DNA of 43,685 bases from Clostridiaceae bacterium (GCA_021771025.1 JAETPW010000017.1:1-43685); one strand, 5' to 3'. Shown: positions 35,230 to 43,442, counted from the first letter of the stretch. Made by a program: numbers and translations. The notes: a model not told the origin generated them from the letters alone.

Positions 35230-37599
35230 TTATTTTTCTATTTTCAAACTAACTCTAAAAACAAAACTTAAAATAATAAAGTTGATAATGGTAACTACAG
35301 CTACCCTAACAATAGGAGTTAGTATCGGTGCTAAAGGACAAATGTTAAACCACCAATTTAGCTTGGTTAGCCCAAAGATAAACAATTCTATCATTAAGAT
35401 GGCAAGGATCAATCGGAATGGTGAAAATGGTAGTTTGCTATTTTCACTTTTTCTCGCTTTGGCAAGTGTTACTAATAAGCAAATGGCAGATAGTCCAGTG
35501 GCAATAACACATAGACTAGGGTAAATTTCACTACTGATGATATCGTATTTGCGAAGCATGGTTAACCCAAATATACCAATTATTACGGTTAGTGCTGTTG
35601 GTATGGCTCGTGATATGACATTTCGTAAAAAGTCACCTTTGATTCGTTCTTTATTTGGCTCTAAGGCTAAAATAAATGATGGTATCCCTATGGTGACTAC
35701 GCTGATTAAGCTTAGTTGCACTGGTTCAAATGGATATTCCTCTCCAATGAATAAGAATAGAAGTGCATTTATGGTGGAATAAATGGTTTTTACTAAAAAT
35801 AGTGAGGCCGAACGCTGAATGTTATTAATCGTTCTTCTTCCTTCTGCTACTACTTTTGGCATAGCAGAGAAATCTGAATTGAGTAAAACGAGCTGGGATA
35901 CATTTTTAGCTGCATCACTTCCATTTGCCATAGCTACACTACAGTCTGCTGCTTTTAACGCTAATACATCATTTACTCCGTCTCCTGTCATGGCAACGGT
36001 TTTTCCTTGTTTTTGCATAGCTAAGATTAATTCTTTTTTCTGAGTTGGTGATACTCGGCCAAAAATCGTATATCGATTTACCGCTTCTTCTAATTCTTCT
36101 GGTGTATGAATGTTTGTCATATCAATGTACTGATCATAGTTTTGCAGTCCTACTTGTTTTCCTATTTTTGCTACTGTGATGGGATTATCTCCTGAAATGA
36201 TTTTTATCGTTACGCCTTGCTCTTGAAAATAATTCAATGTGTTCTGAGCATTTTTTCTGATTTTATCAGCGATTAAAACATAACCAACTAATGTTGTATG
36301 GCTTGGTAATTGTTTTTCTTGTATTTCTTCTGGTGTATGAACAACAACTAAAACACGATAATCTTGAGAATACTCTTCAATCTCTTTTTGAACTTGTTGA
36401 AAGTCATCGCGTAGAACAAATTCAGGTGCCCCCATAAGATAGGATCCTTTTCCTTCATATACTGTACCAGACCATTTTGTTTCTGATGAAAAGGAAATGA
36501 CTTGTTTTGATGTCCATTTTTCATTAAGTGGATATTGCTCTGCTCGTATAGCTTCCATCGTAGCATTATAATCTTTTGAGTCTTTAGCTAAATTGGCTAA
36601 AATAGTCGTTAACTCCTCTATCTTTCCTGATTTTATGATAATTTGTTTAACTTCCATATTTCCTTCGGTTAATGTGCCTGTTTTGTCTAAACATAAAGTG
36701 TCTACTCTGGCTAATGTTTCGATACAATACAATTCTTGTACTAACACTTTGGAACGGGAAAGACGAATAACACTAACGGCTAATACTGTACTAGTTAAAA
36801 GAACTAATCCTTCTGGGATCATTCCTATTATTGCGGCTACGGTTTTTACCACCGCATCTTGAAAAGTATTATCGACTAAGTGTAATTGATTCCAGAAAAG
36901 TAATAAGCCAATAGGTACGATAGCAAATGTCAAGATCTTGATGATTTTGTTTAATGATGTCATGATTTCTGATTTGACTTTTTTGACGTATTTGGCTCCA
37001 CTGGAAATCTGAGCAGTGTAGTTTTCTTCTCCAATGTGTTCTACTTTAGCTATTCCTTCTCCACTGACTAGATAACTTCCTGATAATAACATTTCTCCTT
37101 GCTTTTTGGTAATGATATTTGGCTCACCGGTAATAAACGATTCATTTACATCAATCTCTCCTTCTTGTAAAATACAATCAGTGGGAATTTGATTTCCTGT
37201 TTGAAAGATTAATAAATCGTCTAATACAATGTCATTTACTGAAATAGATTCCCTTTTACCATTACGGATAGCAGTTACTTTGGAACTTGCCATAATGGAT
37301 AATTTGTCTACAATTCGTTTGGAATGAATTTCTTGAAATGTACTAATGGCTGTATTTACGATTACAATCAGTAAAAATGTCATATTTTTGTATGAACCTA
37401 CGCAAAATAAAAGAATTCCTAAAATTAGGTTTAGGATATTAAATAGTGTGATAAAATTTTCACGTAAAATTTGGCTAATTTTTTTGGTTGGCACAGATGT
37501 GTCATAATTAATTAAATTTTCTTGTTTTCTGGCTTCGATTTGTTCATTCGTTAATCCTGTTTGGCAATCAGGATGGTATCGCTCGGTTTGCACTCTCAC
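35230..37599 (-). CDS. Cation-transporting P-type ATPase, CtpE/Exp7-like
   Basis: The 789-residue pump has the actuator motif TGEP (157-160), the PEGL motif in the fourth membrane helix (IPEGLVLLTS, 261-270), the phosphorylation site DKTGT (D305), and the hinge MTGDGVNDVLALKAADC. It has paired helices at about 48-90 and 220-280 and a C-terminal bundle. The PEGL type helix, the absence of N-terminal metal-binding or CPC motifs and the overall length fit the CtpE/Exp7 group, of which the mycobacterial member imports Ca2+. The ion moved here is not proven. The start is GTG at 37599 after GGAAGG. It diverges from the COG2426 gene across a 242-bp gap. An in-frame remnant follows its stop, and a 15-bp hairpin ends the unit. 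Confidence 0.88.
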   Translation of the reverse strand: MRVQTERYHPDCQTGLTNEQIEARKQENLINYDTSVPTKKISQILRENFITLFNILNLILGILLFCVGSYKNMTFLLIVIVNTAISTFQEIHSKRIVDKLSIMASSKVTAIRNGKRESISVNDIVLDDLLIFQTGNQIPTDCILQEGEIDVNESFITGEPNIITKKQGEMLLSGSYLVSGEGIAKVEHIGEENYTAQISSGAKYVKKVKSEIMTSLNKIIKILTFAIVPIGLLLFWNQLHLVDNTFQDAVVKTVAAIIGMIPEGLVLLTSTVLAVSVIRLSRSKVLVQELYCIETLARVDTLCLDKTGTLTEGNMEVKQIIIKSGKIEELTTILANLAKDSKDYNATMEAIRAEQYPLNEKWTSKQVISFSSETKWSGTVYEGKGSYLMGAPEFVLRDDFQQVQKEIEEYSQDYRVLVVVHTPEEIQEKQLPSHTTLVGYVLIADKIRKNAQNTLNYFQEQGVTIKIISGDNPITVAKIGKQVGLQNYDQYIDMTNIHTPEELEEAVNRYTIFGRVSPTQKKELILAMQKQGKTVAMTGDGVNDVLALKAADCSVAMANGSDAAKNVSQLVLLNSDFSAMPKVVAEGRRTINNIQRSASLFLVKTIYSTINALLFLFIGEEYPFEPVQLSLISVVTIGIPSFILALEPNKERIKGDFLRNVISRAIPTALTVIIGIFGLTMLRKYDIISSEIYPSLCVIATGLSAICLLVTLAKARKSENSKLPFSPFRLILAILMIELFIFGLTKLNWWFNICPLAPILTPIVRVAVVTIINFIILSFVFRVSLKIEK

Positions 37600-37634
37600 T
37601 ATTTCACCTTCCTTTGATGTTTTTACTATTATTC

Positions 37635-37640
37635 ATTGTA
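37635..37640 (-). promoter_or_regulatory. Extended -10 of the P-type ATPase gene
   Basis: Minus-strand TGTTACAAT has its -10 hexamer TACAAT at 37640-37635. No good -35 is seen 17 bases upstream, so it would depend on the extended TGn element. The start near 37628 leaves about 28 nt before the GTG. Confidence 0.45.
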
Positions 37641-37713
37641 ACACATTTTGGGGAAAATAGAAGTGTCCTAAGAAAATTTTAAGAAATAGATAAGAAAAAT
37701 TTCAGATTTGTCC

Positions 37714-37742
37714 TAGACAATTTTGTTCTTTTATAGTAAAAT
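37714..37742 (+). promoter_or_regulatory. Sigma-A promoter of the COG2426 gene
   Basis: TAGACA (37714-37719) and TAAAAT (37737-37742) have a 17-base spacer. The leader of about 93 nt carries repeated TTTGTCC/AGGACA motifs. One pair, TGTCCT (37793-37798) and AGGACA (37819-37824), could form a stem just ahead of the AGGAGG site. Confidence 0.65.
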
Positions 37743-37841
37743 GGCAACAATGTTATTTTTGTCCTTTTGAAAACGTTTCTGTTTGGGATATTTGTCCTTT
37801 GGGGGAACATTTTTGTTTAGGACATTTTAGGAGGAAAATAA

Positions 37842-38342
37842 ATGGCAAGTTTACCATTAGTTGTAAAATATTTATTAACTGCTTTAATTGGTATGGTACC
37901 AATCATTGAATTAAGAGGGGCTATTCCCGTTGGTGTTTTTACGTTTGATTTAAATTATGTTGAGTCTTTTATTTGTAGTTTTATTGGGAATATTATCCCT
38001 GTGTATTTTATTGTAAAATTTATTCGTCCATTGTTCGATTTCTTTGGTCGTTGGAAACCTTTCAAAATTGTTATTGATTGGGCTTCTGAAAGAGCCACAA
38101 AAAAAATTGAAGAAAGTGAGAAATTGCAAAATTTCGCTGCTTTAGGATTATTCTTGTTCGTTGCCATTCCTTTACCAGGAACTGGTGCTTGGGTTGGTTC
38201 TTTAATCGCTAACTTTTTAGATGTGCCTCCTAAAAAAGCGATTCCTCCTATTATTTTAGGTGTTTTAACAGCAGGAGTTATTATTTTAACGTTGACCGCT
38301 ATGGCGAATGGAGGAATTCAGTATTTGTTGCAGGCTAACTAA
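37842..38342 (+). CDS. Small multidrug export-type membrane protein (COG2426, Sm_multidrug_ex)
   Basis: The 166-residue integral membrane protein has about four hydrophobic segments (about 8-25, 40-58, 98-120, 133-158). It carries the family motifs PIIELRGAIPVG near the N-terminus and PLPGTGAWVGSLIA in the third segment, between which lies a charged cytoplasmic loop (ASERATKKIEESEK). Members are annotated as small multidrug exporters, but direct transport evidence for the family is thin, and motifs resemble other small membrane families with paired re-entrant loops. The ATG at 37842 has TAGGAGG 9 bases upstream. It is a single-gene unit: promoter at 37714, strong terminator at 38353. It is one of only two plus-strand genes in the window. 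Confidence 0.85.
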   Translation: MASLPLVVKYLLTALIGMVPIIELRGAIPVGVFTFDLNYVESFICSFIGNIIPVYFIVKFIRPLFDFFGRWKPFKIVIDWASERATKKIEESEKLQNFAALGLFLFVAIPLPGTGAWVGSLIANFLDVPPKKAIPPIILGVLTAGVIILTLTAMANGGIQYLLQAN

Positions 38343-38352
38343 TTGAGATAAA

Positions 38353-38388
38353 GTAAGAAAGTTTTGCGAAACTTTCTTACTTTTTTTG
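38353..38388 (+). terminator. Rho-independent terminator of the COG2426 gene
   Basis: GTAAGAAAGTTT (38353-38364) and AAACTTTCTTAC (38369-38380) form a perfect 12-bp stem with a TGCG loop followed by seven T. It begins 10 bp after the stop. Confidence 0.93.
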
Positions 38389-38441
38389 TCTCTAACTAAT
38401 GTTTTCTGTTATTCTCTACTTTCTTCTTTCATTCTCTTTTA

Positions 38442-38495
38442 ATGACCCTGTCCCAGAAACAGCAAAATTACCTTTTTTTACCCCGTCCCCAATAA
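38442..38495 (-). repeat. GGGGACG repeat family B, copy 1 of an identical pair
   Basis: These 54 bp are identical to 40046-40099. On the minus strand the element runs TTATTGGGGACGGGG, then an A-run, then GCTGTTTCTGGGACAGGG. It lies between two plus-strand genes, so here it does not follow a stop codon on its own strand. Confidence 0.85.
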
Positions 38496-38530
38496 GGGAG
38501 CTGCATAAATAAAAGAAAAGTACATATACT

Positions 38531-38591
38531 ACCATATAAGTTCCAAAAAATTAGTTGTCTAATTGATTTTTAGTAACTTATATGGTATAAT
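38531..38591 (+). promoter_or_regulatory. Promoter of the DUF4143 ATPase inside a long inverted repeat
   Basis: TTGATT (38563-38568) and TGGTATAAT, with its TATAAT at 38586-38591, have a 17-base spacer. A perfect 12-bp inverted repeat, ACCATATAAGTT (38531-38542) and AACTTATATGGT (38575-38586), brackets the -35 and reaches into the -10. A TTAG/CTAA pair lies inside. Transcription starts after the repeat, so it is DNA, not leader RNA: an operator for a dimeric repressor is the simplest reading. Confidence 0.7.
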
Positions 38592-38611
38592 TTAGTTATG
38601 GAGGTGTTCCA

Positions 38612-39904
38612 ATGAAAAGAGAAATGATGAATGATCTTATCCAATGGAAAGATTCTCAAAAAAGGAAACCATTAATTGTACATGGTGCACGTCAAGTAGG
38701 AAAAACGTATACCATAAAGCAATTTGGAAAAGAATATTACGACAATTTAATCTACGTAAATTTTGAAACAAACCAAGAAATAAGTTCTCAAATTTCAGAT
38801 AATATTAATGCTAACTATATTATTCATAAATTAGAGCTATTTTATGGAGAAAAAATCATACCAGAAAAGACATTAATTTTTTTTGATGAAATTCAGGCAA
38901 ATGAAAGGGCTTTAACTTCTTTGAAGTACTTTTGTGAAGATGCACCTCAATATCATGTCATAGCAGCAGGTTCTTTATTAGGAATCGCCATTAATCGAGA
39001 AAATTATTCTTTTCCGGTGGGAAAAGTACAGATGTTAACCATGTATCCATTATCCTTTCCAGAATTTTTAGTGGCTGTGGGGAGAGAAAATTTAATTCCT
39101 GAGATACAAAGCCATTTTGAAACAAATACGAAAATGGATCATGATATTCATGAGCTATGCTTACAACTATACCGAACCTATCTAGTGATCGGAGGAATGC
39201 CAGAAGTTGTTGATACTTACTTAACAGAACAAAAAATAATTTCTGCTATAGATGTTCAAGCTGAAATCTTGTTATCTTATGAAAGAGATATGACTAAATA
39301 CGCAAGTCATAGTTTATCGAACCGAATTTTATCTGCTTTTGATTCTATTCCTGTACAACTAGCCAAAGATAACCAAAAATTTCAATATAAAGTCATTGCC
39401 AAAGGAGGCACATCAGGAATATTTGGTGAAGCTATATCTTGGCTTAAGCATAGTGGAATAGTCAATCAAGTTTACAAAGTAGTAGCAGAAATACCGTTAG
39501 AAATGCACATCGACCTTACCAATTTTAAGCTTTATATGAGTGATGTTGGGTTATTCGTGAATAAAGCTAGATATCCTCTTTATCAAATTGACTTAAGTTC
39601 ACCACCAACAATGATCGCTATGGGGCCACTGACAGAACATTATGTAGCAAATGAATTACGTGTAAAAGGATTTATCCCTTATTACTGGGAATCAGAAGGA
39701 AAGGCAGAACTGGATTTTCTCATTCAAAAAGAGGCAGATATTATTCCTATTGAAGTAAAATCAAGTACACATACTAAATCGAAAAGTTTAGCACTTTATA
39801 TGAAATTATATCATCCTAAGTACGCTATTAGAATTTCAGAAAAAAACTTTGGTTTTGAGAATAACATTAAATCAGTACCTCTCTATGCTGTTTTTTGTCT
39901 TTAA
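38612..39904 (+). CDS. AAA_14 / DUF4143 ATP-binding protein (COG1373 type)
   Basis: The 430-residue product has Walker A HGARQVGKT (24-32) and Walker B IFFDEIQ (89-95) in the AAA_14 fold, with the sensor-like HVIAAGSLLG. The DUF4143 region holds TDLLS-like and MSDVGLF segments and a nuclease-like core, AELDFLIQKEADIIPIEVKS, with the D-(x)n-ExK spacing of PD-(D/E)XK enzymes. Such proteins are common, scattered accessory genes of unknown function in gut bacteria and archaea, sometimes suspected of acting in DNA mobility or defence. The start ATG at 38612 follows GGAGGTG. It has its own promoter within a palindrome and a long terminator. No partner gene is adjacent. The domain call is firm; the role is unknown. 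Confidence 0.88.
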   Translation: MKREMMNDLIQWKDSQKRKPLIVHGARQVGKTYTIKQFGKEYYDNLIYVNFETNQEISSQISDNINANYIIHKLELFYGEKIIPEKTLIFFDEIQANERALTSLKYFCEDAPQYHVIAAGSLLGIAINRENYSFPVGKVQMLTMYPLSFPEFLVAVGRENLIPEIQSHFETNTKMDHDIHELCLQLYRTYLVIGGMPEVVDTYLTEQKIISAIDVQAEILLSYERDMTKYASHSLSNRILSAFDSIPVQLAKDNQKFQYKVIAKGGTSGIFGEAISWLKHSGIVNQVYKVVAEIPLEMHIDLTNFKLYMSDVGLFVNKARYPLYQIDLSSPPTMIAMGPLTEHYVANELRVKGFIPYYWESEGKAELDFLIQKEADIIPIEVKSSTHTKSKSLALYMKLYHPKYAIRISEKNFGFENNIKSVPLYAVFCL

Positions 39905-39950
39905 TATAAACACTTACTTTGAGGCTGATTTAGGAAAAAGTATTAGCGAA

Positions 39951-40010
39951 AAAACCTGATCATTTTTATTGACCAACAATATTGTTAGCCAATAGAAATG
40001 ATCAGGTTTT
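39951..40010. terminator. Long multi-stem terminator of the DUF4143 ATPase gene
   Basis: AAAACCTGATCATTT (39951-39965) and AAATGATCAGGTTTT (39996-40010) are a perfect 15-bp stem. The loop itself pairs TATTG/CAATA and AACAAT/ATTGTT, giving almost full pairing over 60 bp. T-rich sequence follows on the plus strand. It may also stop leftward transcription. Confidence 0.85.
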
Positions 40011-40045
40011 CTTTTATTTCTATTTTTCTTTACTAATCTCCTCAG

Positions 40046-40099
40046 ATGACCCTGTCCCAGAAACAGCAAAATTACCTTTTTTTACCCCGTCCCCAATAA
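40046..40099 (-). repeat. GGGGACG repeat family B, copy 2, supplying the end of a broken gene
   Basis: These 54 bp are identical to 38442-38495. On the minus strand the C-terminal frame of the AI-2E permease enters this element: TATTGGGGACGGGG is read as YWGRG, and KKR then a TAA follow. The native 3' end of that gene therefore seems to have been replaced by the repeat. Confidence 0.85.
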
Positions 40100-41119
40100 A
40101 GTAAACTATCTTCTACCACTAGTTTAGCAATAGCCATAACAGGAACAGCTAAAAACATACCTAAAATACCAAAGTAAGCTCCTCCTATGGTAATGGCTAA
40201 TAATACAAGCAGTGGACTCATTTTTAAAGATCTTCCTATGATTTTTGGATTGATGATGTTGGCATCTATTTGTTGTAAGATGATAACAACGATTAACATC
40301 CAAATGGCTTGCGTTAATCCTCCTGAATCCTAATAATGGTGCATATTTGATTCCCATAATAGACATGGCTATGGTAGTTAATATACCTACAATGATGGCA
40401 TCTAAGAATTGACTAGCAATGAAGTGGAAGAATATTTCGTTTGAGTTATTGAAATATTTGCTCACATTTTGATAGGTTTTTTGAGGGAATATGGCTCCTG
40501 CTAGTCGCTTGAAAAAAGCTAGGATTTCTTTTCTTTCGATTAAAATATACACTGACACTACAAAGGATACAAATACATCAAACACACTAGTAATGGCACT
40601 GATGGCATTTTTTAGGTATTCGAATAGTTTGTCTAGTTGAAAATATTGTTTGATGTCTAAGTTTTGTACATTCTGAACTGCTTCTTTGATGAATTCACTT
40701 TTTAGAAAGGAGTCTTCTGGTAGTTTATTAAAGTTTCGGATGGTTGTTTCGTAGTAGCCTTGTATATTGTTGGCTAAGTCAATGATACTTTCCCAAATAA
40801 CAGGCAGAATGAACATGGTTAGGATAATAACAAAAATAATGGCTATTAAGTATACTGTGATTACACTTAATGATCTGGCTCGTTTTTGGATAAATTTTGA
40901 TTTGCGTTTTCGGTATAGATTTTCTATGGTTCGGCATGGTAGATATAATAAATAGGCAATGAATAAGCCGACAAAAAACGGTGATAGTAAGCTTAAAAAT
41001 TTTCCCATTGCACCGAATACATCTTGAAAATTATCTAGGGCTTTGTAGATAATGATTAGGGCTACTCCTAGTAAAAACCAATATGTCCATTTTTTGGTAT
41101 GTGTTTTTATTTCTTTCAT
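40072..41119 (-). pseudogene. AI-2E family permease, broken by an internal deletion and frameshift
   Basis: The ATG at 41119 (behind AAATGGAGG) opens a typical AI-2E/TqsA-PerM-like permease: helices at about 13-30, 38-60 and 85-110, then LDAIIVGILTTIAMSIMGIK. After YAPLLG the frame is lost. The proper continuation GGLTQAIWMLIVVIILQQID and IGRSLKMSPLLVLLAITIGG follows in another frame from about 40324 to 40072. About 25-30 residues that normally join these parts, the LIPYFG-type segment, are missing, so this is a deletion with a frameshift rather than a single-base slip. A six-base AGGATT occurs on both sides of the join. The C-terminus runs into a GGGGACG repeat. Family members export small molecules or ions; this copy is probably inactive. 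Confidence 0.85.
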
Positions 41120-41158
41120 GTTAAACCTCCATTTTTTTATAGTAGAGAATAGTAGGAA

Positions 41159-41238
41159 TAGGGAAAAAAAGGGGACGCCCTAAATTTCCCTAGTGAAAAA
41201 TTCCCTAGGGAAATTTAGGGCGTCCCCTTTTTTCCCTA
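41159..41238. repeat. GGGGACG repeat family A, near-perfect inverted pair
   Basis: Arms 41159-41193 and 41205-41238 are reverse complements over about 34 bp apart from one extra A (seven A against six T). Each arm contains GGGGACGCCCTAAATTTCCC. The right arm begins about 9 bp after the exoA stop and the left lies 40 bp before the AI-2E start. On the minus strand the whole forms a long hairpin with a T-run inside its 3' arm, so it may terminate exoA. Confidence 0.85.
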
Positions 41239-41247
41239 TCACTATCA

Positions 41248-42006
41248 CTATTCTAAATCCAATAATAGACCAACTGGGCAATGATCACTTCCTAGAATTT
41301 CTGGATAGATCATGGCGTCTTGTATGTTTTCTTCTAAGGCTTTAGATGTGATGAAGTAATCAATCCTCCAACCTACATTTTTTTCTCGTGCACGCCCCAT
41401 GTAGGACCACCAAGTATAAGCATCAGTTTGGTCTGGGTAACAATGACGATAGGTGTCAATGAATCCTGCTGATAATAGTTCGGTCATTTTTTCTCTTTCT
41501 TCATCGGTAAATCCCGCATTTTTATGATTTGTTTTTGGATTTTTTAAGTCGATTTCTTGGTGGGCTACGTTTAGATCCCCACACATGATGACTGGTTTCT
41601 TTTCAGATAAGGTTAATAAATAACTTCGTATTTCGTCTTCCCATATTTGGCGATAGGCTAGTCGTTCTAATTCTCGTTTGGAATTAGGAGTATAGATGGT
41701 AACCACGTAATATTGCTCAAATTCTAAGGTGATTACTCTTCCTTCTTTATCGTGTTCTTCTATGCCTATTCCATAGGCTACGGTTAATGGCTTTTTCTTA
41801 GTAAATATGGCTGTTCCTGAATAGCCTTTTTTTTCTGCACTGTTCCAGAAACTAGTGTAACCGGGAAAGCTTAAGTCTACTTGACCTTCTTGGCATTTAG
41901 TTTCTTGGATACAAAATACGTCGGCATCGATGTTTTCAAAAAAGTCTGAAAAACCTTTCGTTAGACAGGCTCTTATTCCATTTACATTCCATGATATTAA
42001 TTTCAT
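41248..42006 (-). CDS. xth: Exodeoxyribonuclease III (AP endonuclease)
   Basis: This is a base-excision repair enzyme that cuts DNA at abasic sites and removes 3'-blocked ends, with 3'-5' exonuclease activity. The 252-residue product shows the whole EEP-fold signature: SWNVNGIRA (N7), IQETK (E35), the metal-site motif GDLNVAH (near 143-149), WRIDYFI, and the catalytic GSDHCP near the C-terminus. Length is normal for ExoA of Bacillota. The ATG at 42006 has AAAGGAGG, and a promoter lies 39 bp upstream. It is a single-gene unit closed by the family A hairpin. The Bacillus name is exoA. Confidence 0.96.
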   Translation of the reverse strand: MKLISWNVNGIRACLTKGFSDFFENIDADVFCIQETKCQEGQVDLSFPGYTSFWNSAEKKGYSGTAIFTKKKPLTVAYGIGIEEHDKEGRVITLEFEQYYVVTIYTPNSKRELERLAYRQIWEDEIRSYLLTLSEKKPVIMCGDLNVAHQEIDLKNPKTNHKNAGFTDEEREKMTELLSAGFIDTYRHCYPDQTDAYTWWSYMGRAREKNVGWRIDYFITSKALEENIQDAMIYPEILGSDHCPVGLLLDLE

Positions 42007-42044
42007 TGTTCCTCCTTTAGGTTAATGGTAATTCCAATACGGGA

Positions 42045-42073
42045 ATTATATCATACGTCAGACAATAAGTAAA
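42045..42073 (-). promoter_or_regulatory. Promoter of exoA/xth
   Basis: Minus-strand TTTACT (42073-42068) and TGATATAAT, with its TATAAT at 42050-42045, have a 17-base spacer and an extended -10. The start near 42038 gives a leader of about 30 nt. Confidence 0.7.
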
Positions 42074-42077
42074 ATGA

Positions 42078-42111
42078 AAACAAGAAAATAGTTGCTACTA
42101 CTTTCTTGTTT
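42078..42111 (-). terminator. Terminator of the 3D-domain protein gene
   Basis: AAACAAGAAA (42078-42087) and TTTCTTGTTT (42102-42111) pair, with an inner TAGT/ACTA and one mismatch. A T-rich run follows on the minus strand. It lies 31 bp after the stop at 42142 and just upstream of the exoA -35. Confidence 0.75.
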
Positions 42112-42141
42112 CTTTGTTTTTATGCTATTTTAAGCTTTTTA

Positions 42142-43092
42142 TTAATTAGCTACACTTACTGGTAAGTACCTAACTCCCCAAGCTAATGCTTCTGAATGGG
42201 AATTAACGAAGATGTCTATTTTATTTCCTTGGATTGCTCCACCTCTGTCTTCTACTGTATAAATATGACCATTGATATTTAGTTTTGTTCCAAAAGCATA
42301 TTTTCCTGAGGCTGCTACAGTTCTTCCTGCTGTTGCTCTTGTTCCTGCTGCTGTCATTCCATTGGTTTTTCCACAACATTTAGCACATGGGCAGTAAGCT
42401 GTGATTTTATAGATCTGCCCTCCTGCTGATGAATTTGCTGTTGTATTTGGAGTAGCAGATGTTCTGCTGGCTGTCATTCCTCTTGACGTTGCTACTTTGT
42501 TTACTTGTACAATTTTGTTTACTGGTTCTTGTAGTACTTTTTCAGATAGTACTGTTTTTTCAATTTCTGTACCATTTTGATATTTGATTTTGTAAGTAAT
42601 TTCTTTGATTCCGTCTTTTCCTTGTTGTAGTACTTTATTGGTTGTGTTGGTTTCTGTTCCTGCTGTATTTTTAGTAATGGTTTCAAAAGGAATAACTTGC
42701 TGTTCAGTAATAATTTTTTCAGTAATTGGAGCATAACTTTGTAATAGTTCATCTAATGTAGTCTGTACACCTTCTTCTGAAACTTTAGCAATTTGTACTT
42801 CTTGGTAGGATTTGTCTGTTATTTTGATGACTGTTCCTGCTTTGACTTCTTCTTCTAAGTCTGGAATTGTTTTTTGGTTTTCGTCTAAGATAATATTATT
42901 TTCTTTTAAGATATCAGCTACTTTTGTTTTTCCGGTTAAGGTGGTTAGTTCATATCCATTTTGTAATACGATTTTGACATCATTTAAGTTTGCTCCTACC
43001 GCCATAACACTGATTCCTGATATTAATATTAAGATAATGCTTACACATATAATTTTAAGTAACGATAGTGAAGCTTTCTCTTCTCTATTCAT
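42142..43092 (-). CDS. Cell-wall protein with DUF348, G5-like and 3D domains (YabE/Rpf-like)
   Basis: I place the start at ATG 43092 (MNREEKASLSLLKIICVSII, 316 residues). An upstream in-frame ATG at 43128 overlaps the -10 box, so it would not be in the transcript. After one hydrophobic segment (about 8-32) comes a ubiquitin-like DUF348 unit (ELTTLTGKTKVADILKENN), then a G5-like stretch (about 110-200). A Thr/Ser/Ala-rich linker follows, then a C-terminal 3D domain (about 230-316) with AYCPCAKCCG, TAAGTRATAGRTVA and the conserved aspartates in EDRGGAIQGNKIDIF. 3D proteins of this type are thought to cleave peptidoglycan during growth or germination. An extra CPCAKCCG cysteine cluster is typical of clostridial members. 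It is a single-gene unit with a perfect promoter. Confidence 0.9.
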   Translation of the reverse strand: MNREEKASLSLLKIICVSIILILISGISVMAVGANLNDVKIVLQNGYELTTLTGKTKVADILKENNIILDENQKTIPDLEEEVKAGTVIKITDKSYQEVQIAKVSEEGVQTTLDELLQSYAPITEKIITEQQVIPFETITKNTAGTETNTTNKVLQQGKDGIKEITYKIKYQNGTEIEKTVLSEKVLQEPVNKIVQVNKVATSRGMTASRTSATPNTTANSSAGGQIYKITAYCPCAKCCGKTNGMTAAGTRATAGRTVAASGKYAFGTKLNINGHIYTVEDRGGAIQGNKIDIFVNSHSEALAWGVRYLPVSVAN

Positions 43093-43126
43093 AATAATTT
43101 TTACCCTCCTTTGGCAATACTTCTTC

Positions 43127-43155
43127 ATTATAACTCATTTTGCATTTTTTGTCAA
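43127..43155 (-). promoter_or_regulatory. Consensus sigma-A promoter of the 3D-domain gene
   Basis: Minus-strand TTGACA (43155-43150) and TATAAT (43132-43127), spacer 17, match the consensus in all twelve positions. The start near 43120 gives a 28-nt leader with AAAGGAGGG and fixes the true start codon at 43092. Confidence 0.93.
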
Positions 43156-43363
43156 ATCTTGGACAAGCTTGATTTTTCAAGCTCCTTTGTATTTAGTATA
43201 TGCGTAAGTGGTTTGTTTTATTCCTTTTTTGTTTTTATCTTATTTTTTTATTATTTTATAGCTAATGAAATTTTGGTTTGTGCTTACTTGGAGTGAGGAT
43301 AAACAATAAAAAAGTAAGGATAATTAATGATTTGTGATTTTGTTTTTTGACAATTCGATGATA
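43156..43363. other. AT-rich intergenic stretch
   Basis: I see no gene here. A perfect 7-bp hairpin AGCTTGA/TCAAGCT (43166-43183) lies directly upstream of the 3D-gene -35 box. Its place suggests a minor terminator or a regulator site. The rest is T-rich with no clear signals. Confidence 0.3.
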
Positions 43364-43405
43364 AAAAATAAGAAAGATGCCTGTTCTTGACTCTTTCTTA
43401 TTTTT
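43364..43405 (-). terminator. Terminator of the DUF1703-type nuclease gene
   Basis: AAAAATAAGAAAGA (43364-43377) and TCTTTCTTATTTTT (43392-43405) are a perfect 14-bp stem with a 14-base loop, A- and T-rich at its base. It lies 38 bp after the stop at 43443. Confidence 0.8.
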
Positions 43406-43442
43406 CATTGCTATTTTTTAATCAGTAAATTCTTATTATTTT

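Noticed and set aside
36348..36566. 72-codon minus-strand ORF inside the P-type ATPase
   Set aside because: It is in another frame of the same strand within an intact conserved gene.
37749..37841. Guanidine-type riboswitch ahead of the COG2426 gene
   Set aside because: The leader lacks the conserved ACGR and G-rich blocks expected of the ykkC class.
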